A stretch of 64,000 nt of DNA from Undaria pinnatifida (taxonomy: Eukaryota; Sar; Phaeophyceae; Laminariales; Alariaceae), in assembly GCA_012845835.1 (NCBI GenBank), contig JABAKD010000024.1, forward strand, positions 5,636,109 through 5,700,108. The letters run 5' to 3'. Within the stretch, counting starts at the first letter, position 1. Each line of letters starts with the position of its first letter. This document shows, piece by piece, positions 44,785 to 55,105 of the stretch. Made by a program: the position numbers and the translations under genes. Below the pieces are notes generated by a model. It made no database searches and was not told the origin of the DNA. It was given only the letters and a program-made list of their open reading frames with translations.

Positions 44785-45535
44785 ATAGGCTGGTTCAAAC
44801 AATCCCCCGCAAATTATTTCGTCCACGAATACCGCTCGTAATATCTCCAAAAAGTGAATATTTGGTATCATAATGACCCCCATGACCGGTGGAAGAGAGT
44901 GACATGGGCAACAACATTATACCGGCCCCGGGGGGGGTCTCTAGGAGCGAAACTGGTGTTGAATAATGACAGGCCTTGACATTTTTTGAAAATATTCGTT
45001 TTTTTTTACAGGGGGGGGCAGAAAAATAAAAATGCGTCGCTTCTGCACGATCCGGTTTGACGTTCGTACTCCATTGCATTTTTGTAGAACATTTTGCCCC
45101 AACAATCGAAGATATGACCTGCCTGCGTCCAACATTGTGCAAAATCTGGCGAAAACAACGAATCCTGCCCTTGAACCAAGTCATTTGAAGGATTACCGAG
45201 TCGTACATATTTTTACGCATGAAATACATCATATCCACGCCGTTGTTGAGAGATAGACCCTAGTTTTGCACACGTGTTGTGCATGCCAATCCCGAAGTCT
45301 GACCCCGTTTTTTTTTCATTCGCCGAAACCGATTGGGTTAAGGTGGTCACAATCTTTTCCGAAAAATATTAACTGACGAAAATCACGCAAAACAAGGAAT
45401 CGAACAAAACATCGAGTTATGTCTTCGCAAGGGCAACTAGAAGACGTGTGCAAAATTCACGGTATGAATCGAAAAACCGGTCGTGGAAGTTCGCCGAGAA
45501 ACAAATTTTATTTTTTAGCTTTAACCAGTCTGTAA
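44785..45535 (-). mobile_element. R2 TIR element, copy 4
   Basis: Reverse orientation. On the minus strand the left end is TACAGACTGGTTAAAG (from 45535) and the right end is TTTGAACCAGCCTATA. TA is present at both outer edges, fitting a TA target duplication. The internal GAAACTGG and CTGTTAATATTT-type landmarks agree with the other copies. Confidence 0.7.
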
Positions 45536-46100
45536 ACGGAACGTGGAAACCGAAAGGCCAAGCCCATGTTGCCAAGACTCATATTGTCAACCAAGAGCGA
45601 TATTTCAGTATTTTTTGTGTTGTGGAGTACCCGTCATTCAGAACACACTTGACAAAAAAACGTTACCGGTATCTTTGCACTTCCGCAAGACGAGATGCGA
45701 CGCATTCCGCCGTAGGGGATGTTCGTTCATGTCCCTGGGGATCTTTAAGTTGTGTGTTATACGTCGAATTTGTAAAGACGACAAAAAAAAGGCATATCAC
45801 GATGAACAATCCGATTGCCTACGTGCATAATTCGCTATCCGAAAAACGTAAAGGGTGATCCAACGATAAGCTGCATTAACTTTAGACGAGAGGTTCCTTT
45901 GGTTAGCAAACGTTTGACTGAACATTACTATATTCACCTTGCCGGGTGTCTTACCCCCTATGCAGTACGTGTCCCCGCCCGTACGGCAAGCACGAAGCCA
46001 GGGACGAGAAAGATTTTTTCTCCATGAGGATAAGCCCAGCCATTCAGGGCTGAAACAACCCCCCCCACACAATATTAATAGAACTTACATCCCGCCAACC
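45536..46100. other. No gene supportable
   Basis: Spacer with short frames only. Confidence 0.35.
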
Positions 46101-46376
46101 AGAAGACCATGCCCCGGGCTTGCCTCACGCCATGTTTGCCTGGTCGATGACAAGCTGACGTGCTCCGCCTCGGCATTCTATAGATCTGAGGGAGAGGTCG
46201 TTGTTCATACGACTACAAAAACACACGAAAAGGGCACAACCTCGACTGGCTCGTTTGGGTGCAGCCGGTGCATGTGTGTTGAACCGGGTACCAGCGATTG
46301 GATCTGTCTCGACAGTTCAACATCCATCATCTCACGACTCGGCAAGATTGGCAACGATGTTGGGACGTGCGTTTAG
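46101..46376 (+). CDS. Hypothetical Cys-rich exon-like frame
   Basis: Part of a longer frame ending at 46376. Residues in this part include CLVDDKLTCSASAFY, a Thr-rich segment and GCSRCMCVEPGTSDWICLD, i.e. seven Cys in about 70 residues, which looks like an extracellular module. No start, splice partner or family could be shown. May be chance. Confidence 0.25.
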   Translation, partial: RRPCPGLASRHVCLVDDKLTCSASAFYRSEGEVVVHTTTKTHEKGTTSTGSFGCSRCMCVEPGTSDWICLDSSTSIISRLGKIGNDVGTCV

Positions 46377-46580
46377 GCATCAGCGTGCTATTCTTCCATA
46401 TCTGGACACCTACTACCCCTAATAACAGTATATATAGATGACTTAGTCAAGTAGGGAAAAGAGGGGCTCGGAATGCGACACCCCCGTTTCTTTTCCATAT
46501 TGTCGTATTATAGTATAGTGTAAGAAAACGTCATTCTGGCCGCCCGTCTAGACTCAAAGTCTTGGTTTGCCGTGCCCGTA

Positions 46581-47033
46581 CTACCACATCACTTCCTTGT
46601 ATTGCGTTTTCTTGTTATCTCCCCAGAATACAAGCATTTCCATCGTTGATTGCTTGTGACGTTTCCTAAAAAGCAGAACATTGCTTGTTTCTTGGTTTTG
46701 GTGATTTAGGAGCCGTGAGACCATTCGCACGTTTGGCGGTGTGAAAGTCAGCCGCAGCCAAAGATTTGTACCGCATGGTACTTTGCGGTGAAGGTAGCGT
46801 AGAATGCTTTGTTGGATTGCCCAATCAAGAGCAACGCGGAGAACGTCGCAGGCCCGTCTGACGCAGATGCAGCCGGTACGTTCTGTATCCAACGGAGCTA
46901 CGGCGAGAAATGAGCCAATACTGGGGCAAGTGAATGTTACCTCAAGTCGCTCAATGCCATACCAGGTACATGTCAGGACAACTCGAAGACGAACGCGGAT
47001 CAACTCGTCCGTCTCTAAAGTTGAAAGCCCCAC
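46581..47033 (-). CDS. Hypothetical protein frame (about 150 codons)
   Basis: The longest non-repeat frame in this part of the window, on the minus strand. The first codon of the longest version is not a certain start. Composition is protein-like (several hydrophobic beta-type stretches and a basic segment near the end, FRKRHKQS). No domain is recognised, and there is no neighbour evidence. Could equally be an exon of a larger gene. Confidence 0.3.
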   Translation of the reverse strand: MGLSTLETDELIRVRLRVVLTCTWYGIERLEVTFTCPSIGSFLAVAPLDTERTGCICVRRACDVLRVALDWAIQQSILRYLHRKVPCGTNLWLRLTFTPPNVRMVSRLLNHQNQETSNVLLFRKRHKQSTMEMLVFWGDNKKTQYKEVMW

Positions 47034-47640
47034 GATGCGATGCGAGCATCGCGACTCAGCGCCCGCCCGGACGTCCTCAAACTATTTCATTGTCCTGCGC
47101 CTCTAGCAGCGCCCACGCCCCACTAGCGGCCCCATCGTTTGCGTGGTACGACTCCGACGGTAACTTAGGGCTGTCCGTGCTTCCATCAGCAAGGAGCGCC
47201 ATACGGTAGTCCTACTCACACCGTGAACTCGTGTGCATTATACCTTAACTAACCACCCGGTCAACACCAGTCCTTATCTCTAAAGCACCCCACGCTTGAC
47301 AAGTTCTGGGGACTGTCGCACAAACATCAAAGCTTTGCTGCCCGGTAACACTGCTGGTCGGAGGTTGTGGTTTCCGCGTTTCTATCGATTTGCCGCCCTC
47401 CGAAACGTCCCCCTTTCCTACCAGTGTATCGGGTAAAACCCTGGGCATGGATGCTTCCTTTTATTGCCGTTTGATGTGTTTTCGCCTAAGTTCAGCTGTC
47501 TTTCTTACACACAAGCGCTTATTTTCTCGAAAGCTTGAGCATCGATCGTTTCTTGACAGCATTATTTATGTATCCGGCCCCCACTATATAGTGTCGCCTG
47601 GTTTTGCAAGCTGAAAACGTTCACGCTAACACTACAACTT
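47034..47640. other. No gene seen
   Basis: Spacer before a poly-G run. Nothing recognised. Confidence 0.35.
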
Positions 47641-47658
47641 GTCACACTATAGTTCGTG

Positions 47659-47683
47659 AGGGGGGGGGGGGGGGGGGGGGGGG
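47659..47683 (+). repeat. Poly-G run (about 25 bases)
   Basis: Nearly pure G homopolymer. A strong candidate for quadruplex formation and for assembly-length error. The segment 47770-47880 that follows is a very degenerate R1 core (CTCATGCA, CCCATCGCGCGTACTGC). Confidence 0.9.
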
Positions 47684-47882
47684 CGTGCAGAACTTCTCGT
47701 TGTGTTCTGTTACGTTTTTTCGTTTATTTGTTGTGTTTATTTTCGTCCTCTACGAATATTATTTGAAGAAAAAAAGATGCACCCCATCCAGGAGTGATAT
47801 CTTAGATTTCATGCAAACTCAAATTTACACGCGGTTTGTGTTACTCCCATCGCGCGTACTGCAGAGTTTGTATAACTGATTT

Positions 47883-48130
47883 TACGTCAGCCCCCCCCCC
47901 CCCTCCAAAACCAGCGATTTTGTTTAACGAACGTTTCATGGCTGCTCGAGACGAGGAAGGATGCAATGAGTGCCAACAAAATCTCGAATATATCTTCTTT
48001 TTTACAAAGGACTATCGTACTATAATGACATCGGGCTGGCAAGGGGCACCGTATTTCGCGACGTACGGCTCCCGCGGCTGGTTTCTAAACTAAGATATGT
48101 GAAAGAGAAAATGGGGTGGCTACCGTAGGC
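47883..48130 (+). mobile_element. R3 short TIR element, copy 3
   Basis: Left end ACGTCAGCCCCCCCCCC, then CCAGCGATTTTGTTTAACG, CGTTTCATGGCTGCTCG, GGCTGGCAAGGGGCACCGTA and GGCTGGTTTCTAAAC, and right end ATGGGGTGGCTACCGTA. Matches the other R3 copies throughout. Confidence 0.7.
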
Positions 48131-48870
48131 CGAGTTGTGTCCTCATAACGGAGAGTTTTTTCCATACTTCCACTTTCTAGCCTCTGGACAAGCCGTGGCC
48201 ACAGGTGTCGCCTATTCCCCCCCCCGTTCTAGCCTTCGACTTTGATCGCGCCTACGGTTCAGCAATCCCACTGCTCGTCGAATTTTCATCGAGTGTTCCT
48301 AGTGGTCGATCTCAGCGATACATATAGCACATGATCAGGATTTGATGAAATTTCGGTAATATAACGAATTTTCCGGGGGGGTAGAATCTTCTTGAGTACG
48401 AGCCTCAATTTTTGGCTCGTATAACAATCGTCTACCCGGCGCAAAACCGTCACTACAGCAGCAGAGTTTGCGGAAGACACCTGTCCCATTGGTGTCTGCC
48501 TTATTCGTATGCACGGTCGGTGCCTGGGATAATAAATTTTTCACGAACCCATCGCGCTTCAACGCCCAACGTGATAAGACTCTTCGCTACACTGCCGTCA
48601 GCCAGCTCATTAAGTGGGCCGCCTTGATGCGGTCAATTTGTCGACTCGACGATGAGACCTGAGAATCTCTCTGAGCCTTCTGCGATCAGCCATGGCATGC
48701 CAATGGCCTCGGGAACGACCCTGCTCAGTCTCGTCCGCTCGAAGGTGGTGGCACGGCTCCAGCGGCGCTGCTGCCAGATCCTCTACACCCTTGTACCAAA
48801 CAATATCCTCTAAAAAAAAGGGAAAAATTAGGGAGGCAAGTGTTTCCGGGGGTCGAATCTTTAGTTTTTC
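48131..48870. other. No gene supportable
   Basis: Short frames only; no family signature. Confidence 0.35.
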
Positions 48871-50270
48871 CCCGAAATTAGCCCCCCCTCCCCTCCCCCT
48901 CCCCTGACCCCTCTTGTTCATGAAAACCCCCAACCCTTCCCCCCCCCCCCCCCCCCCCCCCCCCCCCGCACCCCCCCGTCCCCCGATCCCCCCCCCTTCC
49001 GCCTAGTTTGTCCAAACGCCGCACTTACAATCGGAATCGGCCAGAGCAATAAACACCTACACGTAGTTGATATCACGTCATTATCTTTCTGACCATCCAT
49101 GACGTGGTAGTTTTCAATTATTCCCCCCCCCCCACCCCCCCCCTTTAACGCCCCCTCTTTTCCAACCACCCGCACGATCGCCTAGACCTAGCACCACGCG
49201 TATAACAAGCCCCTACATATATTTGATCTCACAGCCGAAGTGTAGTTGAATATTATTAGTGACCTAAACCTGCTAAAAAATCTGCCCCCCCCTCCCCCCC
49301 CCCTCTCGCTCTCCCTTTCTCAAACGCCCCACCAAATATCGAAATCCGCCAGATTAATAAACACTTCACGCACAGGATATCACCTCATTATCTTTCGAGA
49401 GCCATCCATACCGCTGCTTCCCCCCCCCCCCCGCCCCGAACGCCCCCTTTTTCCCCATCACCCGCACCATCGCCTAGACCTAGCACCACACGTATAACAA
49501 ACCCCTCACCTAAAACACTTCCTCGCCCCCCCCCCCCCCCCCCCCCGCCCGCCCCCTTCCCCGCCCCCCCCCCCCCCCCCCCCACCTCCCCCCCCCCAAC
49601 CCATCCCAACCCCACCCCCTTGAACACTCCACCCTCTCTCTACTCACTGATTGTACGACATACCCCAGGATATACATGCTAAAGTGATGCATTATTTCCA
49701 AAACCGTCACATTTATCCCCTCAAAATAATGTATAGTTTCCACGCACATATTGAGCTGCCCCACACGCCCCCGCCCCGCCCCAACCCCCCCCGCCCCCGA
49801 ATAATAAACTGGTGCCAAAACAGTCAGATTTATCCCCTTGAAAGGATTATAATTTACATGCACAAACCCCCCCCCCCCTTCCCCCCCCCCCCCCCCCCTT
49901 CCCACTCCCTCCTCCAAACCCGCTCGCTTTTGATCAAAACCAGGCCCCCACGTCCTTCAAACCTCCCCCCCCCCGCACCGGTTATTCGAATTACAAGATT
50001 CACTTGATAAAAGCATACATTCCCTCCACAGCTGTCAGATTTTGTCCCCCTCAGAAACGTGTTTTATAGTTTCCGCGCACAGACTGACTAAAATCACCCT
50101 GTTGACCCTGATAGCTACACTGTAGCTGCAAGGGGAGTCGCCGACCTATATCCTTAATGAGGACACACAACTCGTAATGCCCGCGATCGGAGTATCACAC
50201 ACAGCTTGCAAAGATGAGTTTCGACGAAATCTTCGATCTCACAGCTGGAGTGTATTTCATTTTTTATAAA
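48871..50270 (-). repeat. R1 composite element, copy G (C-rich on plus strand)
   Basis: Reverse-oriented full-length composite. R1 core at about 50022-50270. Modules with TTTATAGTTTCC..., TTATCCCC and CGCCTAGACCTAGCACCACG are interspersed with poly-C runs, one of about 30 bases at 48938-48967. It has only one core, at its minus-strand start. Non-coding. Confidence 0.8.
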
Positions 50271-50284
50271 ATTATCTTCGGGCA

Positions 50285-50526
50285 AAACCGAACGTTTCGG
50301 TAAAACCGAAAGAACAAGGTTGTCAGGAACGACCCTAACCCACGCTCTCGCGCAATCCGGAAGTCCACTTCTGCACAAGAAAACCTCAATACAAATTTAT
50401 ACGAGAATGCAGTCGGGGGGACTCGAACTCACGAACATACCTACGCCGGGCTTGAGAATAACCTGACACGCCACCGGGGCGACCGGTCGTTATTCGTCGG
50501 TGAGCCCCCTTAGAACTCGCTTGTAC
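50285..50526 (-). ncRNA. tRNA-like (SINE-type) sequence with A- and B-box motifs
   Basis: On the minus strand, TGGCGTGTCAGG (A-box-like, near 50480) precedes AGTTCGAGTCC (B-box-like, near 50425) at tRNA-type spacing. The acceptor and T stems do not pair properly, so it is not a working tRNA. A tRNA-derived SINE relic fits best. The 3' side runs into the R1 core boundary. Confidence 0.3.
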
Positions 50527-50612
50527 TAGGGTCAACAGGGTGATGTCAATCTATCTCTGCGCGGAGATTATAAAACCCGCTATTTTGAGGGTGGGCATAT
50601 TCTGGCGGATGT
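50527..50612 (+). repeat. R1 core fragment (K)
   Basis: Matches the distal part of the R1 core: TAGGGTCAACAGGGTGATGT, TGCGCGGAGATTATAAAACC and TTTTGAGGG. The proximal part is missing. Confidence 0.7.
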
Positions 50613-51535
50613 GTACTACAGCTTAACTGTACGACGAAATATCTGCGATACCAGCTGGCAGGACATTTTCTGTTCTTCCAGTAGTTCAAAAACGGCATGT
50701 TTCATGCCCTCGACAAATATCGTGGTTACTACAACAGCAGCAGCAGTACTCCCCCTGTTGCAAGGTCGGTCAATTGCCAACCTCTTTACAACTGGGAACC
50801 TGTTTATTGGTGACAAAATAACTTGAATTTAGCTCAGGGAGGGGTTCGGGGGCTCTAAAGGAGTTAAACACTTCTTGTTATGGAGGGGCACACCGAACAT
50901 GAACCGCAACATGTTATGCATAACGTTTCTAGGAGGCAACTTGTAGTTTCATTCAATGGTGTATTCCAATACGCTTTTCGTATTCCCGCCACTGCAAAGA
51001 GCTTAGACAATGCCTACAACAGGATGCCACGACAGTCCGGCTTGAAGATGACCTCCGTAGCAAGCGCAAGCTCGACAAAATTTTACTCCTCATAAATATA
51101 ACACACGGCGCACGCGCCACTAGGCCGAACTGGGTGTCGAATGAAGACGCTACTACTTATACGTAGTGCACTCCAAGTTGCATTCTTCCCCCAGAGTCTT
51201 CCATGAAGGAGCCTCTCGTTGTCGACGGCATGGGCGTACTCTTGCGCTTTCGTGTTGCAACCGTCACAAAACTATGAAACACAAACTGTTAGTAATTAGT
51301 AGTCCCTCTATGGTGCCGGTTGTGCAGTGATTGTTTCTACATATATATATAGTGAACCTGAAAATTCTCGGCATAAACAAGGAAAAGTGGAAGAACGTAT
51401 GTGGAATAGTGCTGGGTGCCGCCACAGCGCCGGTAGTTCCGGGTTCCACGCACCGGCGATGGAGAACGGCCACTGCGACGACGGTACTTCACGCCAAAGC
51501 TCTGATCTTCCCCGGAGAGGAGGCGATCTACGGTA
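50613..51535. other. No gene supportable
   Basis: No recognisable coding or repeat feature beyond short frames. Confidence 0.35.
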
Positions 51536-51755
51536 GCCCCTCCAACTTTTTTGTAGCGAAATCGCCGGTTTTGAAACCAGCTCCCGGTCTTATCTCCGGA
51601 AATACGATGTCACTTGAAACGCCATCGTCATCGTTCGATTGACCTTTGCACACAATAAAATGTATATCGAGGCCTTTTGTTAATAGCGTCTATCCTCGTG
51701 TCGAGCAGCCATGAAACGTTCGTTAAAAAAAAACGCTGGTTTTGAGGGGGGCTAT
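51536..51755 (-). mobile_element. R3 short TIR element, copy 4
   Basis: Reverse orientation. On the minus strand, CGATAGCCCCCCTCAAAACC, CGTTTCATGGCTGCTCG, GGGAGCTGGTTTCAAAACCG and the end GGAGGGGCTACCGTA. Confidence 0.75.
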
Positions 51756-53100
51756 CGTCCGATCAGTCGGGAGTATATTTATGATATAGTATTGGCGAAT
51801 ACCGTCATTATTTAGAGTCCACGTTGTCGTTTCAAGCTTTCCACCAAGTGCATACAGCAGTGCTGATGCTTGTAAAGACCTTCTGTTCCGTAAGAATGGA
51901 CTGCTACTGATGGTAAAAGTTGACCACATAACACGGGGATTGGACCTACCGTCTACGTCGTAGGGGGGAAAGGTTATATCACCTGTGTGTCGGGTAGTAT
52001 TCCTTATTGTAGCCCATTTTGATTAAGGGTATATATACAGCACACCTCGAGTACCATTCGTGGAAGTAGTATTAAAAGCTGTACCGTAAAAACACCTTAA
52101 TGTAATAAAGACCATTTTGCTCACATCCACCACAGTTCATCTTCGAAATAATGGGCTTCTGCATGTGGCTCACGAAGGGGGAATCTTCCGTTTGTACCCG
52201 CCTCCGCGCCCCCCCCCCCCCTTCCCCCACCACCATACACACCCCTCTCCCGCCGGCCATCCAAAAAAATCAAACCTGCAATAATAATACTAAACAGTAC
52301 CTGACAGGTGACATCAACTACAATACCTATTTGATTTTCAAACCATCCATTCCTGAGCTCCAGTTCATTTATATGGTCTTCCTGATCATATTAGCCCCCT
52401 CCCCCCTCCCCAAGATATCCCGCCCTCTCCGGACCGGTTATACGACTGAATGGAGCAGCGCGTGAAATAGATTCGTAGTGGAATGTTGCGCTGGCGCACG
52501 TTTTTGTCGTAAATCCCATTCATTTCCTATGCCGCACTATTTATCGCCGTAGAAGGCAAAAATTGTGCGGGTCCTTTTTCGGCGCGGGTGAAAAAAAACA
52601 AACGGGGTCTGTTTCCCCGCATGCCAAAAACAATCCTTCCTACAAGTATTGCGTCGCAGTTTTGTTCTGTTTTTTTTTTTTGTTTTTTTAGACGCAGGCG
52701 AAAAACATTCAGAGGCTTAGTGTGTGTTGAGATATCGTCTTAGATGGTCAGATTTGGTCTGGTTAAATTTTTTAGCATGGAGAGTATTTTTTTTCCGTTG
52801 ATAATTCAGTTGATAGGTGCTGCCGTTTTCATCTGCCTGAGGACACGAAGGGCCTCAAAGAGCCCGAAAAGGGACAGGAAGTTCCCAGCTGGTGCAACGT
52901 ATCAATAATTGCTGGATCGCAATGCGTCGCGAACAGCGGAGGAAGCGCCGTGTCCACCAGAAAGTGTTAGTGATAGCACAAGGTTAGTGATTTGGTTCGG
53001 GTTCAGAGCGAGGCTTTTCCCAAGTCATTAGTTGGGAAATCAAGGTGAGGCTTCCGAGTGCTTGAACACGGAGTCCATCGGCGAACTGAAATTGAACTAT
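51756..53100. other. No gene supportable
   Basis: Contains a C-rich run (52207-52240) and T-runs. Nothing recognised. Confidence 0.35.
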
Positions 53101-53494
53101 ATGACGGTGTTCTTCTATAACGATGGCTCACGCAGGTTACCGGCAACTACCACCTGTTCAACAGGCAAACCAGGCCGGGGACACTGTGGCCTGTGGCCCC
53201 TACGCAAGGACCTCGTATTTGCTGACAATATGTCTGATGCTCATTGGCGGTCATTTTGTCGTCGTTTCTTGAAGAAAATGCGGAGCATTCGAAGGCAGCC
53301 GGCACCACGTATACAAGATGATAAACCGAGCGCGTTAGCTGCACATTTTAAATATATTGACGGCGTGCATGGTGAAAAAAAGCAACCTCCGGCGGGCCCC
53401 CGGCCGGCCTCCGGAGGTCCGCCCTGCGCGCATCACAAGCCGGACGCCTATTTTACGTCCTGCTTACCGCTTCTCTTACTGCGGAAAGCCCTAG
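53101..53494 (+). CDS. Hypothetical frame cut by an LTR insertion
   Basis: Frame from ATG 53101 (MTVFFYNDG) running into the LTR element at 53495 and stopping at 53538 inside it. The first 70 residues look protein-like (HWRSFCRRFLKKM); later residues are Pro/Gly-rich over a GC-rich, near-palindromic stretch (53385-53420). If it is real, the LTR insertion removed its 3' end. No family recognised. Confidence 0.25.
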
Positions 53495-53762
53495 TGTTAA
53501 GATACGGCCTCGAAAGGCCTGTAGGTATCCGAATTTAAGATCAATTGCATGGGTTTCGTATGATAAGGTTGGCGGTTTATATTCGGGAAGTTAGGAATTA
53601 GATCGGAGGCACGCGCCTCCGATCTCAGAAGCTATCCCGGGCTCTGGTGGAAACGAATAAAGCTACATCTCTACGAAGGAACGAAAGTGAGTACTCTCCG
53701 AGGACCTGCTCAATTGGCAGACCTGCAGGGGGCACCCTGTGTCCCCCACCTTTAATTTCACA
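53495..53762 (+). repeat. 5' LTR of a 1.2-kb non-autonomous LTR element
   Basis: TGTTAAGATACGG...TTTAATTTCACA, 268 bp, TG...CA ends. It contains a perfect hairpin (GATCGGAGGC, loop ACGC, GCCTCCGATC) at 53601-53624 and AATAAA at 53656-53661. About nine differences from the partner LTR by eye. Confidence 0.85.
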
Positions 53763-54110
53763 TGTGGCGTCGTCGGCAGGACTTTATTTGGATCTTCCTT
53801 CCGACCTGCCTGGTTCGGACGCTCGTCGGCGTGTGGCTATCGAGCGCTGCAAACCCTGTGCCAACCCCCACGACAGCGGGGACATGCCCAAATACCTACC
53901 TGCGGGGCTGACACAGTATGTGCTCAACAAATTTTCCAAGAAGTCCCCGCCGTACCACGTCACTCAAGACGACGTTTCGACTCCCCTCCAACGGCTGGAG
54001 GTGGAGCAGATCACTGGTCATCAGTCGGTACGGGGGTGAGGTGGCGTCATCGCGGTGCTATACAAGACGCATTGGGCGGGACTTCGCCTCGCCATAGTAC
54101 CTTTTCTGTG
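53763..54110 (+). pseudogene. Chromodomain-type C-terminus of a Ty3/gypsy polyprotein (remnant)
   Basis: Interior frame with MPKYLPAGLTQYVLNKF, then LQRLEVEQITGHQSV, then after an in-frame TGA (54037-54039) GGVIAVLYKTHWAGL. The E-V-E-x-I and Y-K-x-H-W pattern is that of a chromodomain, as at the integrase C-terminus of chromoviruses. The TGA could come from a CGA by C-to-T change. Upstream pol domains are absent. Confidence 0.6.
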
Positions 54111-54427
54111 GTTGGTTTACCGTAGAGCCTTTCCTGCCCCCCCCCCGCCACACCGGCGGCATGCGGCATGTTCTAGAGCCTTTTCTGCCCCTCCGCCACG
54201 CCGGCGGCATGCGGCAGGTTTTTGATGGGTGACTATTGCCTTGCTGTAGGGTCTGCTTTTCTTTCTACTGCTTTTCTTCGCATGTTCCTGGCTCCGTAGC
54301 CAGACGGTTAGAGGTGTGGGAGTGGGTTTTGAGGAGCCGCATCTTCGACTCATGCTCTAGTTCGTAGAACAGGAGTTTCCCCGAATCTCCCATATTTCTG
54401 CATATGCGACTCATCAGGGTGGGCTAG

Positions 54428-54696
54428 TGTTAAGATACGGCCTCGAAAGGCCTGTAGGTATCCGAATTTAAGATCATTTGGATGGGTTTCGTATGATAAG
54501 GTTGGCAGTTTATATTCGGGGAAGTTAGGAATTAGATCGGAGGCACGCGCCTCCGATCTCATAACCTATCCCGGGCTCTGGTGGAAACGAATAAAGCTAC
54601 ATATCTACGAAGGAACGAAAGTGAGTACTCTCCGAGGACCTGCTCAATTGGCAGACCTGCAGGGGGCACTCTGTGTCCCCCACCTTTAATTTCACA
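54428..54696 (+). repeat. 3' LTR of the 1.2-kb LTR element
   Basis: 269-bp partner of the first LTR, with the same hairpin at 54535-54558 and AATAAA at 54590-54595. Confidence 0.85.
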
Positions 54697-55105
54697 CTAG
54701 CTTGAGGACGAGGTAACAAGCTTCGCTGAAGCTCAACGAGTATATATAACGATTGGAATGCTGAACACTGCTTTGCAAGATGCGGATGGAGGCACTCATG
54801 AGGGGGGAAGCACGTCACCTGCTATGTATGCCACTTGACCAGGTTGCAGAACAAGGCCGCCGAGGCATGCGAGGGTAAAACCTCCTACTTAAGAGTTAGA
54901 CCAACCATAGCATGGAAAACTCCGAGTATTTTTTTCGATATTTCTGTGCAATGTTTGGGCGTTTTGAGACTCCAAAAACAACTGGATGAGAAATGTTGGA
55001 CCTCTACACCATCCATTGTGTGTGGCCTCAATGTTTGGAAATCGGTTCTATATTGAAATGTTATTTCATCTCATTTGACGTAAAGGGCAGAGTGTTGAGG
55101 TATTA
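54697..55105. other. No gene seen
   Basis: Spacer between the LTR element and the next TIR element. Its last part belongs to an R9 repeat interrupted by that element. Confidence 0.4.

Larger units (their letters stand above)
53495..54696 (+). mobile_element. Short LTR retroelement (TRIM-like) with Ty3/gypsy chromodomain remnant
   Basis: Direct LTRs of 268 and 269 bp flank only 665 bp of interior. CTAG occurs immediately before the first LTR and after the second (53491-53494 and 54697-54700), a possible 4-bp target duplication. CTAG also precedes LTR 2, which makes the exact edge ambiguous. A purine-rich AGGGTGGG lies just before LTR 2. Gag, protease, RT and integrase are gone, so it must rely on another element. 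Confidence 0.75.
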
